64,000 bases of DNA from Arthrobacter sp. 260 (lineage in GTDB: Bacteria; Actinomycetota; Actinomycetes; Actinomycetales; Micrococcaceae), in NCBI RefSeq assembly GCF_013116745.1, contig NZ_JABFOE010000018.1, positions 1 to 64,000 on the forward strand. Direction: 5' to 3'. Below are positions 54,833 to 63,239 of this stretch, piece after piece. The first letter of the stretch is position 1. Every line of letters starts with the position of its first letter. The position numbers and the translations under genes were made by a program. Below the pieces are notes generated by a model, which saw only the letters and a list, made by a program, of their open reading frames with translations, did no database searches and had not been told where the DNA came from.

Positions 54833-55942
54833 TCACTGGCGCCGGAGCAATCGGCCGAGGCCTCGGCGCCCGGCGTGTTCGACGGTGGCGATGGCGGCTG
54901 CCTCCAGCAGCTGGTCAGCGGAGCGGTCCCAGGAGTAGGTGCCTGCCTGCGCCTTGCCGGCGCGGGAGGCGGCATCCCACCGGTCGGGTGCGGCGAGTGA
55001 TTTCACCGCTGCGGTGAACGCCGAGGGGTCGTCGGGGTCCACGTACAGCGCGGCATCGCCGCCGACCTCCCTGAAGATCGGTGTGTCGGCGGCAATCACT
55101 GGGGTTCCGGCCGCCATCGCCTCGATCACCGGCAGCCCGTACCCTTCGGCGCGGGACAGGGTCACCAGCGCCGCCGCCGAGCGGAGCAGCTCCTGGTACT
55201 GCCCGTCGGTCACACCGTTGTGGAAGACGACGCGTTGCCCCGGCGGGACAAGCCGAACGAGCTCCGCCCTCCGGTCAGCGGTGATCCGGCTGAGCAGGTG
55301 CAGCGTATACCCGTCGAGACCATTCATGCCCGCCACAATGGTCTCGACGTTCTTGTAGGGCATGAACGACCCCATGTAGAGCAAGTCTTTGCTGGGCGGG
55401 ACTCCCTCGGGGCGGACCTCCGTGTCTGTCTGGGGCGCATTGCTGACGAGCCGGACCGGACGTCTGGTCAGCCGGTGCTCCTTCATCAGCTCCCGGGTGG
55501 TCTCCGAGATGGTGGCGACGACGTCGGCCCGGTTCAACAGGAGGCGTTGCGGCCAGTAGGCCAGGTGGTAGAGCCGCCACAGGGCGCGGACCGGCAGGGG
55601 CAGGAATCCGGGTGGCTGGGGGTTCTGGTAATAGATCAGGTCATGCAGGGTGAGTACCAGCGGGTACTGCCGTCCCCAGCTCCCCATGGTCTGCATCGGG
55701 CAGATGACGACGTCGGGCGACAACCGGTTGATCGTCGAGGCCACGAACAGTTCCCGGGGCGAGAGCGGCGAAGTGATTAGGACGTGGGGGACAGCGGGCA
55801 GCAGGTCGAGCTGCCGGGGGTCAGAAATCAGCATCGCCACGTCGGCCCGCTCCGCGACGGCGGCAATGAGGCTGGCCCCGTAGCGGCTGATTCCGTCGTG
55901 CTGGTCCAGCCGGGTGAACCGGGCGTCGAACAGGATCCTCAT
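54833..55942 (-). CDS. GT4 family glycosyltransferase
   Basis: A 369-residue retaining glycosyltransferase of GT-B fold. The N-terminus MRILFDARFTRLDQHDGISRYG and the C-terminal nucleotide-sugar site SRAEGYGLPVIEAMAAGTPVIAADTPIFREVGG (E-x7-E) are typical of GT4 mannosyl/glucosyltransferases. Donor and acceptor are unknown. It overlaps the hydrolase gene as ATGA and is last in a three-gene unit (aldo/keto reductase, hydrolase, GT). Its own terminator is not obvious; priA converges 31 bases away. Confidence 0.88.
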   Translation of the reverse strand: MRILFDARFTRLDQHDGISRYGASLIAAVAERADVAMLISDPRQLDLLPAVPHVLITSPLSPRELFVASTINRLSPDVVICPMQTMGSWGRQYPLVLTLHDLIYYQNPQPPGFLPLPVRALWRLYHLAYWPQRLLLNRADVVATISETTRELMKEHRLTRRPVRLVSNAPQTDTEVRPEGVPPSKDLLYMGSFMPYKNVETIVAGMNGLDGYTLHLLSRITADRRAELVRLVPPGQRVVFHNGVTDGQYQELLRSAAALVTLSRAEGYGLPVIEAMAAGTPVIAADTPIFREVGGDAALYVDPDDPSAFTAAVKSLAAPDRWDAASRAGKAQAGTYSWDRSADQLLEAAAIATVEHAGRRGLGRLLRRQ

Positions 55943-56829
55943 GCGGGTGTCCCTTCCAGGAAACTCTCGATCAGGCGGGTCGCTTCGTGGGGGGTCTCAT
56001 AGTGCACCAGGTGGCCCACCCCGTCGATGATCTCCAGTCGGGAATGTGGGATCAGGCTGGCAAGTGCACGCTGACCTTTCACTGAACCCAGGTCATCCTT
56101 CTCGGCGGCAACCAGCAGGACGGGCATCGTGAGCCGCGCCGCATTGTCCCTGACCGTGCCTGTAATTGATGCCTGGAACGCTTCGAGCAGCACCCGGCGG
56201 CTGGCGTACTTGCTGAAGTAGCTCAAGTGCTGGCCGTGAATGTACTTCCGGAGTGTTCGGTCCCTGGTTTTCGCCATCAGTGAGCTCATTCCCAACACGA
56301 TGAGCCGGTTGCCGAGGAGCGCCAGGCCCAACCGCTCAGGGAGTGCAGCCCCTACCCGGTAGTACAGGGCAGCCGCCATGGAGGCGAGCCGGTTGGAACC
56401 TTCCAACGCAGGCTCGCAGATGGGATTGATCAGGATCAGGGCGGCAACCGCCGCCGGGTTGTCAGCAGCCCACCGCGACGCGACGATTGAGCCGAAGGAG
56501 TGGCCGAGCAGTACCGTGTCGGAGCCCAACCCGAGCTCCGCCAGGCTGAACCCGACAAACCGTGCGTACGCGTCGACGTCGTGCACACCCTCCAGGGCCT
56601 CGGATTGGCCGAAGCCGGGAAGGTCGGGCACCACAATCCGATGCGTGGGCAGCTCCTCGATGATGCGGAGCAACCCGTGATGGTCACCCCTGAAACCATG
56701 CACCATGAAGATTGTCGGCGCTGTGCCGCCGCCTTCCAGTGCCGGGAAAATCCAGTAGCGCTGAGCTGCTCCAAGATACGGCAGGGTCACCACGGAGGCC
56801 TGCCGGCTCACGGTTATCGGTGACGGCAC
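55939..56829 (-). CDS. Alpha/beta hydrolase
   Basis: A 296-residue hydrolase; oxyanion region FMVHGFRGDHHGL, nucleophile elbow LLGHSFGSIVASRWA near residue 110, acid in LLVAAEKDDLG and catalytic His in DGVGHLVHYETP. It begins with GTG at 56829, three bases behind the aldo/keto reductase stop, and overlaps the glycosyltransferase. There is no signal peptide. Substrate unknown; the pairing with a glycosyltransferase hints at cell-envelope lipid or glycolipid metabolism, without proof. Confidence 0.82.
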   Translation of the reverse strand: MPSPITVSRQASVVTLPYLGAAQRYWIFPALEGGGTAPTIFMVHGFRGDHHGLLRIIEELPTHRIVVPDLPGFGQSEALEGVHDVDAYARFVGFSLAELGLGSDTVLLGHSFGSIVASRWAADNPAAVAALILINPICEPALEGSNRLASMAAALYYRVGAALPERLGLALLGNRLIVLGMSSLMAKTRDRTLRKYIHGQHLSYFSKYASRRVLLEAFQASITGTVRDNAARLTMPVLLVAAEKDDLGSVKGQRALASLIPHSRLEIIDGVGHLVHYETPHEATRLIESFLEGTPA

Positions 56830-56832
56830 CAG

Positions 56833-57669
56833 CTAGTTCACCCGGTCCGGGTGGGAACCGAACCTGGTGTCCCGCTCGAGCCCGCCGATGTCCGCGAGTT
56901 GTCCGGGAGTGAGGTCGAAACCGAAGATGTCGAGGTTGCCGGCGATCCGGGCCCGCGTGCTCGCCTTGGGGATGACCAGGTTGCCGGATTGCACGTGCCA
57001 GCGCAGGACCACCTGGGCTGGTGTCCGGTCGAGGTCGGATGCGATCTCACCGATCACCGGGTCAGCCAGGATGGCTCCCCGGCCCAGCGGGCTCCACGCC
57101 TGGGTGCGGATGCCGTGGGTGTCGTGGAACTGCCGCAGCTCATGCTGTTGCAGGTAGGGATGCAGTTCGATCTGGTTTACGGCCGGAATTACCCCCGTCT
57201 CCGCCAACAGTCGTTCCAGGTGGGTCACCTGAAAGTTCGACACCCCGATGGCCCGCACCCGCCCGTCGTGGTAGAGCTGTTCCAGCGCGCGGAAGGTGTC
57301 AACGTACTGGTCCTTGTCGGGGCAGGGCCAGTGGATCAGGTAGAGGTCGACGTCGTCCAGGCCCAGGGCCTGCTGGGAGGCGTCAAAGGCGCGCAGCGTC
57401 GCTTCGTAGCCGTGGTTGTCGTTCCAGAGCTTGGTGGTGACAAAGACGTCGTCGCGTTCCAGCCAGCCGGCGTTGACGGCATCCGTCACGGCCCGGCCCA
57501 CTCCCGCTTCATTGCCATACATGGCTGCGGTGTCGATAGTGCGGTACCCCACCTCGAGGGCCTGGGCGCAGAGATCCGCAGTGGTCTCAGGCGGCACCTT
57601 GTACACACCGTAACCAACCTGGTCGATCTGTACCCCGTTGTTGAGAGCGATTTTCGGTGCCTTATGCAT
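56833..57669 (-). CDS. Aldo/keto reductase
   Basis: A 278-residue NADPH-dependent (beta/alpha)8 reductase of the AKR5-like type. Catalytic tetrad: Asp in YRTIDTAAMYGNE with Tyr, Lys in VTTKLWNDN and His in YLIHWPCPD; NADPH site in LVIPKAST. The ATG at 57669 has only GAGG one base before it and TATTGT six bases before, so it may be leaderless; a 15-residue longer frame is rejected. It follows the SorC regulator by 28 bases and precedes the hydrolase and GT genes. Confidence 0.9.
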   Translation of the reverse strand: MHKAPKIALNNGVQIDQVGYGVYKVPPETTADLCAQALEVGYRTIDTAAMYGNEAGVGRAVTDAVNAGWLERDDVFVTTKLWNDNHGYEATLRAFDASQQALGLDDVDLYLIHWPCPDKDQYVDTFRALEQLYHDGRVRAIGVSNFQVTHLERLLAETGVIPAVNQIELHPYLQQHELRQFHDTHGIRTQAWSPLGRGAILADPVIGEIASDLDRTPAQVVLRWHVQSGNLVIPKASTRARIAGNLDIFGFDLTPGQLADIGGLERDTRFGSHPDRVN

Positions 57670-57697
57670 ACCTCGACAATACCGAAGGCGCTCTGGC

Positions 57698-58717
57698 TCA
57701 GCGGGACCCGCCATGCACCAGGCGGCGCGCCGACCCCTCGTCGAGGATGAGGTCAGTGGCGAGGCCGGCGGCTAGGGCCCCGCGCAGCCCGTTGATCTTG
57801 GTTTCCCCCGACACCACGCAGATACGCCGGCGCACCTGCCGGAGGAGATCCAGTTCGGGGCCGGTGCTGCGCTGGTTGAGGAGGAGGTCGCTGTGGGTGC
57901 CGTCGGCGCGGAAGAACATGGTCGCGACGTCGCCCACCACCTGGTGCTCCTCCAACGCACGCAGGTCGTCGTCGTCCAGGTAGCCCCCGGAGTAGACGTG
58001 GCTGGGGATGTTGGCGTCGATGGACCCGACGCCGAAAATGGCCATGGTCATCCGCCGCTGCAGGTCGAGAATGCGCAGGACGCTGCGTTCGGCCCACATG
58101 GCCGTCTTGGTTTCGGCGTGGTCGAAGAAGGCCGGGACGGGGAACTGTTCCACCCGGGCGCCGTAGGCCTGGCCGAAACGGCGCAGGATCTCGCTGGCAT
58201 AGGTGATCCCGGTGGTCTGGGTGTTGCCAGCACCGTTCAGCTGAACGATGGTGCTGTCGTGAGTGACCTTCCGGGTCAGATGATGGCTGACCGCGCTCAG
58301 GGTGGACCCCCAGGCGACGCCGATGATGGCGTTCGAATCGACCAGCGGCCCGATGGTCCGTGCCGCCTGGATCGCCACCCGGTCCAGTACCTCGGAGTCG
58401 CTGACGATGTCGGTGACGGGAACCACGTGGGCTTCCACACCGAACTGCCGCCGGATCTGTTGCTCAAGGGACGGTGCCCGCTGCAACGGGTTGTTGACCT
58501 GGATCTGGACCAGCCCCGTGTCCCGGGCCATCGACAGCAGCCGGGAAACGGTCGACCGGGACGTCCGCAGCTCCCGTGCAATGGCGTTCATGGTGAGGTC
58601 CTGCAGGTAGTACATCTGGGCCGCCCGCAGCGCGTCGCCGCTCCGTGAACGCTTGAAGTCCTCAGCGGAAGATTGTGCAACGGGGTCGGGCCTTTCAGCC
58701 TCGGGTCGAACGTTCAT
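57698..58717 (-). CDS. SorC/DeoR-type sugar-binding transcriptional regulator
   Basis: A 339-residue regulator with an N-terminal helix-turn-helix (AAQMYYLQDLTMNAIARELRTSRSTVSRLL, broken here by W/M residues across about 35-65) and a large C-terminal sugar-phosphate-binding domain (VVPVTDIVSDSEV, IIGVAWGSTL, CVVSGETKINGLRGAL). SorC-family proteins sense phosphorylated sugars or polyols. It diverges from glpD across a region with the palindrome TGCACGTATGTGCA, so it very likely controls glpD-F-K, responding perhaps to glycerol-3-phosphate. The ATG at 58717 is set by GGAGG eight bases upstream. Confidence 0.88.
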   Translation of the reverse strand: MNVRPEAERPDPVAQSSAEDFKRSRSGDALRAAQMYYLQDLTMNAIARELRTSRSTVSRLLSMARDTGLVQIQVNNPLQRAPSLEQQIRRQFGVEAHVVPVTDIVSDSEVLDRVAIQAARTIGPLVDSNAIIGVAWGSTLSAVSHHLTRKVTHDSTIVQLNGAGNTQTTGITYASEILRRFGQAYGARVEQFPVPAFFDHAETKTAMWAERSVLRILDLQRRMTMAIFGVGSIDANIPSHVYSGGYLDDDDLRALEEHQVVGDVATMFFRADGTHSDLLLNQRSTGPELDLLRQVRRRICVVSGETKINGLRGALAAGLATDLILDEGSARRLVHGGSR

Positions 58718-58738
58718 AGCCAAATCCTCCGTCACTTC

Positions 58739-58787
58739 TGCACGTATGTGCAACACCATTGACTATTATTCCCAGCATTTCAAGAAT
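58739..58787 (+). promoter_or_regulatory. glpD promoter and SorC-type operator
   Basis: TGCACGTATGTGCA (58739-58752), five-base perfect arms around GTAT, is the kind of palindrome SorC-family proteins bind. It is followed by TTGACT (58759-58764) and AAGAAT (58782-58787), 17 bases apart, as glpD promoter. The operator also lies 22 bases upstream of the regulator's ATG, allowing autoregulation. Confidence 0.6.
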
Positions 58788-58840
58788 AGGTGGAACGGCT
58801 GCGGATCCAATGCAGCGTGCAAACTGTTGAGGAGAATGTT

Positions 58841-60586
58841 TTGGCTGAGTCCGCTACCGGCAAAGGTGCCACAAGCACACCCGCTGAGCGAGCAGGGGTG
58901 ACACGTCTCAGGGAGACCCCCCGGGCTTCTGTCCTCATTATTGGTGGCGGCATCAACGGCGTAGGAACCTTCAGGGACCTCGCACTGCAGGGCGTCGACG
59001 TCGCGCTCGTGGAGCGGGGAGACTACTGCCAGGGCGCATCGGGTGCGTCGTCCCACATGATTCACGGCGGTATCCGGTACCTCGAAAACGGCGAGTTCCG
59101 GCTGGTCCGGGAATCAGTGGTTGAGCGCAATGCCCTGCTGAAGACCGCCCCCCACTACGTCAAGCCCCTCCAGACCACCATCCCGATTTTCAGTACCTTC
59201 TCGGGCATCCTCGCCGCTCCGGTGCGGTTCCTCACCCATCGCCAGGGCCAGCCCCGCGAGCGAGGCGCGTTCCTCATTAAAGCCGGTTTGACCATGTACG
59301 ACTGGTTCTCCCGCGACGGCGGAGCCGTGCCGCGCCATACCTTCGCCGGTCGCAAGAAGTCCCTCGCGCAACTGCCCGACCTTCGGCCCGACGTCCGCTA
59401 CACAGCCACCTACTTTGACGCGTCAGTGCACAACCCCGAGCGCATGACGCTTGATGTGCTCCGGGATGGCCTCGCTGCCAATGCCGAGGCGCGGGCGATC
59501 AACTACGTCAGCGCTATCGGGCGCGACGGCGATTCGGTCCTCCTCCGGGATGAACTCACCGGCGAAGAATTCACCTTCGCAGCCGACGTCGTCGTGAACG
59601 CTACCGGCGCATGGGTGGACGGTACCAACGATGCCCTGGGCGAACGCAGCACCTTCATGGGTGGCACCAAGGGCTCCCACGTTGTGCTCGACCACCCGGA
59701 ACTGCTCGCCGCCTGCGCGGGCCGCGAGATCTTCTTCGAACACACCGACGGCCGGATCGTCCTGGTCTACCCGATCGGCGACCGGGTGCTCGTGGGCACC
59801 ACCGACATCGACACCGATGTGGACGAGCCCGCCGTGTGCACCCCCGAAGAGGTTGACTACTTCATCGAACTGATCGGCCACGTGTTCCCTGCGATCACCG
59901 TCAAGCACGATCACGTCGTCTACAGTTTCTCCGGCGTCCGCCCACTCCCACGTCACGACGACACCCAGCCCGGCTTCGTGTCACGCGATTACCGGATCGA
60001 GAAGCGCCAGGACAGCACCGGCACCAAGCCGGTCACCACGCTAAGTCTCGTCGGGGGCAAGTGGACCACCTTCCGCGCACTTTCCGAGCACATGACCAAC
60101 GACGTCCTTGAAGTCCTTGGGAAACGACGGACGACGACGACGGCGGGGCTCGCCATCGGCGGCGGAAAGGGATTCCCCCGGACGCCGTCCGCTGAGAAAG
60201 CCTGGGTGAGCGCCCATGTGGAGCCGGGACTTTCAGCCGAGCGCGTCGAGGTGCTGCTGACCCGTTACGGCACCCGCGCCGTCGACGTCATCGGGTACCT
60301 GCGTGCGGGCCAGGACCGTTCGTTCGCCTCGACCCAGGAGCTGAGCCAGCGGGAGCTGGAGTACATGGTCGAGCACGAGCAGGTGGGGCACCTGGCTGAT
60401 GTGCTGATCCGCCGGACGTCAATCGCCTTCCGCGGACTGGTGACCACAGAGCTGCTCCAGGAACTTGCTGAGACGCTGGCTCCGCTGCTCGGGTGGAGCA
60501 GCGAGAAAGTGTCGGCTGAGGTAGAACTGGCTGAACAGGTGCTGCTGAAGTGGCACAACGTTCAGGTCGAAGATTTGGTGGCGTAG
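58841..60586 (+). CDS. glpD: Glycerol-3-phosphate dehydrogenase (aerobic, FAD)
   Basis: A 581-residue membrane-associated flavoenzyme that oxidises glycerol-3-phosphate to dihydroxyacetone phosphate and reduces quinone. FAD site SVLIIGGGINGVGTFRDLALQG near the start and GASGASSHMIHGGIRYLENGEF follow; SFSGVRPLP and LVGGKWTTFRAL are in the C-terminal half. The start is taken as TTG 58841 with GAGGAG six bases away; GTG codons at 58790 and 58817 are in frame but lie at or near the predicted transcription start. First gene of glpD-glpF-glpK. Confidence 0.93.
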   Translation: MAESATGKGATSTPAERAGVTRLRETPRASVLIIGGGINGVGTFRDLALQGVDVALVERGDYCQGASGASSHMIHGGIRYLENGEFRLVRESVVERNALLKTAPHYVKPLQTTIPIFSTFSGILAAPVRFLTHRQGQPRERGAFLIKAGLTMYDWFSRDGGAVPRHTFAGRKKSLAQLPDLRPDVRYTATYFDASVHNPERMTLDVLRDGLAANAEARAINYVSAIGRDGDSVLLRDELTGEEFTFAADVVVNATGAWVDGTNDALGERSTFMGGTKGSHVVLDHPELLAACAGREIFFEHTDGRIVLVYPIGDRVLVGTTDIDTDVDEPAVCTPEEVDYFIELIGHVFPAITVKHDHVVYSFSGVRPLPRHDDTQPGFVSRDYRIEKRQDSTGTKPVTTLSLVGGKWTTFRALSEHMTNDVLEVLGKRRTTTTAGLAIGGGKGFPRTPSAEKAWVSAHVEPGLSAERVEVLLTRYGTRAVDVIGYLRAGQDRSFASTQELSQRELEYMVEHEQVGHLADVLIRRTSIAFRGLVTTELLQELAETLAPLLGWSSEKVSAEVELAEQVLLKWHNVQVEDLVA

Positions 60587-60718
60587 CCGCTGTCAGGCAC
60601 GTAACCATTGCCGCTCCCGGAGCGGATGCAGGACCAACGGCAGCTGTTGCCGGGGGGAGCAAGAGAGCCTCAGCCGAGGGCTGGGTTCGCTAAAAATGAA
60701 TAATTAAAGGAGTCAAAG

Positions 60719-61465
60719 ATGTCTCTGGAAGCATTCGTTGCCGAAATGTTCGGCACCATGCTGCTGTTGCTGCTGGGTACAGGTGTCGTTGCCAACGTCG
60801 CCCTGGCCGGTACCAAGGGCAATAATGGCGGATTCTTGATGGTGAACTTCGGTTGGGGGCTCGGCGTCTTCGCCGGTGTCTATGTTGCTGCGCTCTCCGG
60901 CGCACACCTGAACCCGGCCGTTACGGTGGGTCTGTTGGTCAACTCAGATGTTGCAACACTCGGCCCCGATATCGACAAGACCTTCATGAACGTACTGCTG
61001 TACTTCGCTGCCCAGTTGATTGGTGCCATGCTCGGTGCCTTCCTCTGCTGGCTGTCCTACAAGCAGCACTTCGATGCTGAGCCCGACCCCGCCAACAAGC
61101 TGGGCGTGTTCTCCACCGGGCCGGCCATCCGTTCCAACGCCTGGAACCTGATCACCGAGATCATCGGCACCTTCGTCCTGGTGTTCGTGGTCATTTCGTT
61201 CGCCGGGACGCCGTCGGGCCTCGGCCCACTGGCTGTCGCTCTGCTCGTTGTGGGTATCGGTGCATCGCTCGGTGGTCCTACCGGCTACGCCATCAACCCA
61301 GCGCGTGACCTCGGTCCCCGGATCGTCCACGCCCTGCTGCCCATCAAGGGCAAGGGTGGCAGCGACTGGGGTTACTCCTGGGTGCCAGTGGTCGGCCCTC
61401 TGATCGGTGGTGTTCTTGGCGGCCTGGTCGCCATGCTGGTCACCTTTCCCGTAGTCACCGGCTAG
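60719..61465 (+). CDS. glpF: Glycerol facilitator (MIP/aquaglyceroporin family)
   Basis: A 248-residue channel with six TM helices and both pore motifs, HLNPAVTVG and INPARDLGPRI. The Asp after the second NPA (NPARD) marks aquaglyceroporins rather than water-only channels. AAAGGAG precedes the ATG at 60719. The 132-base gap behind glpD holds no gene; AT-rich sequence near 60690-60710 could carry a secondary promoter. glpK follows. Confidence 0.94.
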   Translation: MSLEAFVAEMFGTMLLLLLGTGVVANVALAGTKGNNGGFLMVNFGWGLGVFAGVYVAALSGAHLNPAVTVGLLVNSDVATLGPDIDKTFMNVLLYFAAQLIGAMLGAFLCWLSYKQHFDAEPDPANKLGVFSTGPAIRSNAWNLITEIIGTFVLVFVVISFAGTPSGLGPLAVALLVVGIGASLGGPTGYAINPARDLGPRIVHALLPIKGKGGSDWGYSWVPVVGPLIGGVLGGLVAMLVTFPVVTG

Positions 61466-61479
61466 CAGTTAGTTACACC

Positions 61480-61512
61480 CCGGCAGCACGGTCCTTTGAC
61501 CGTGCACGCCGG
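61480..61512 (+). other. Intercistronic hairpin between glpF and glpK
   Basis: CCGGC-A-GCACGGTC pairs with GACCGTGC-AC-GCCGG around a CTTT loop. The stem is about 13 base pairs long and no U-run follows, so it is more likely an mRNA-stability or processing element than a full terminator. Confidence 0.6.
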
Positions 61513-61550
61513 CACTATTCACGACGGAAATACTCAAAGAGGAGCACTAC

Positions 61551-63065
61551 ATGTCGAAGTACGTAATCGCGATCGATCAGGGCACCACCTCCAGCCGGGC
61601 CATTGTCTTCGATCACAGTGGGGATATCGTGTCCTCCGGCCAGAAGGAACACGAGCAGATCTTCCCCAAGGCGGGCTGGGTTGAGCATGACCCAATTGAA
61701 ATCTGGAACAACACCCGTGAGGTCATTGGCAACGCCCTGTCGAAGGCGAACCTGACGCGGCACGATATTTCCGCGGTCGGCATCACCAACCAGCGCGAGA
61801 CCGCAGTGGTCTGGGACAAGACCACCGGCCAGCCCGTCTACAACGCCATCGTCTGGCAGGACACGCGGACCCAGTCCATCGTCGACGAACTCGCGTCTGA
61901 TGGGGGAGTGGAACGGTTCAAGCAGAAGGTCGGCCTGCCGCTGGCCACCTACTTCTCGGGCACCAAGATCAAGTGGATCCTGGACAACGTTGACGGGGCG
62001 CGGGCCAAGGCTGAGGCAGGCGACCTGATCTTCGGCAACACCGACTCGTGGGTCACCTGGAATCTCACGGGCGGCACCGACGGCGGCGTGCACATTACCG
62101 ACGTCACCAACGCATCCCGGACCATGTTCATGGATCTCGAGACCCTGTCCTGGGACGACGGAATCCTTGAGGCCTTCGGTGTACCCCGCTCGATGATGCC
62201 GGAGATCAAGTCCTCGTCCGAGGTCTATGGCACAGTCCACACCTCGCAGCTGCTGCGTGAGGTGCCGGTGGCGGGCATCCTTGGTGACCAGCAGGCGGCC
62301 ACCTTCGGCCAGGCCGCGTTCGAGAAGGGTGGTGCCAAGAATACGTATGGCACCGGCAACTTCATGATCGTCAACACCGGCGAGGAGATCGTCCACTCCA
62401 AGAACGGTCTTCTGACGACCGTCTGCTACAAGCTTGGGGACGCGAAAGCCGTCTATGCCCTCGAGGGCTCGATCGCTGTCACCGGGTCACTCATCCAGTG
62501 GCTGCGCGACAACCTGGGCATCATCAAGTCAGCACCTGAGGTGGAGCAGCTCGCAGAGACCGTCGAAGACAACGGCGGCGTCTACATCGTGCCGGCGTTC
62601 TCCGGCCTGTTTGCCCCGTACTGGCGTGGCGAAGCCCGCGGTGCCATCGTGGGCCTCACCCGCTTCGTCAACAAGGGTCACATCGCCCGTGCCGCGCTTG
62701 AGGCAACCGCATTCCAGACCCGCGAGGTGCTGGACGCGGCGAACGCAGACTCGGGTGTGGACATGGAGGACCTGCGGGTCGACGGCGGCATGGTCGCCAA
62801 TGATGCGCTGATGCAGTTCCAGTCCGACATCCTCGGCATCCCGGTGATCCGCCCCAAGGTCACCGAGACCACTGCCCTTGGCGCGGCCTATGCAGCCGGT
62901 CTGGCGGTCGGGTTCTGGAAGGACACCGACGAGCTGGCCACCAACTGGGCCGAGGACAAGCGCTGGACCCCTTCGATGGACGAAGGAGAGCGGGACCGCC
63001 AGTTGCGCCTCTGGAAGAAGGCTGTCACCCGGACGTTCGACTGGGTTGACGCGGATGTGAAGTAA
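61551..63065 (+). CDS. glpK: Glycerol kinase
   Basis: A 504-residue FGGY kinase that phosphorylates glycerol. ATP-site loop [18 protein letters not shown], glycerol-binding [10 protein letters not shown] and WLTG-like [14 protein letters not shown], then the FGGY signature with [14 protein letters not shown] and [22 protein letters not shown] precedes ATG 61551. It ends the glp unit at a strong terminator. Confidence 0.97.
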   Translation: MSKYVIAIDQGTTSSRAIVFDHSGDIVSSGQKEHEQIFPKAGWVEHDPIEIWNNTREVIGNALSKANLTRHDISAVGITNQRETAVVWDKTTGQPVYNAIVWQDTRTQSIVDELASDGGVERFKQKVGLPLATYFSGTKIKWILDNVDGARAKAEAGDLIFGNTDSWVTWNLTGGTDGGVHITDVTNASRTMFMDLETLSWDDGILEAFGVPRSMMPEIKSSSEVYGTVHTSQLLREVPVAGILGDQQAATFGQAAFEKGGAKNTYGTGNFMIVNTGEEIVHSKNGLLTTVCYKLGDAKAVYALEGSIAVTGSLIQWLRDNLGIIKSAPEVEQLAETVEDNGGVYIVPAFSGLFAPYWRGEARGAIVGLTRFVNKGHIARAALEATAFQTREVLDAANADSGVDMEDLRVDGGMVANDALMQFQSDILGIPVIRPKVTETTALGAAYAAGLAVGFWKDTDELATNWAEDKRWTPSMDEGERDRQLRLWKKAVTRTFDWVDADVK

Positions 63066-63102
63066 CTTCACCTGTCTTTGTTCGACAAGTAACTGCAGCA
63101 CC

Positions 63103-63146
63103 AGCAGGGGTGGCACCTATCCGGGAGGATGGTTGCCACCCCTGCT
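63103..63146 (+). terminator. glpK terminator
   Basis: AGCAGGGGTGGCA and TGCCACCCCTGCT form a 13-base perfect stem with an inner ATCC/GGAT pair in the loop, 38 bases behind glpK. Confidence 0.85.
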
Positions 63147-63239
63147 GCGTGTTCGGAATGAGGGCCTGGAGTTGCAGCTCCCGTAGCGTTATGTGGTTCG
63201 GTGGAATCACATCCCGCTCCTCCACGGAAGGTCCTGCTC

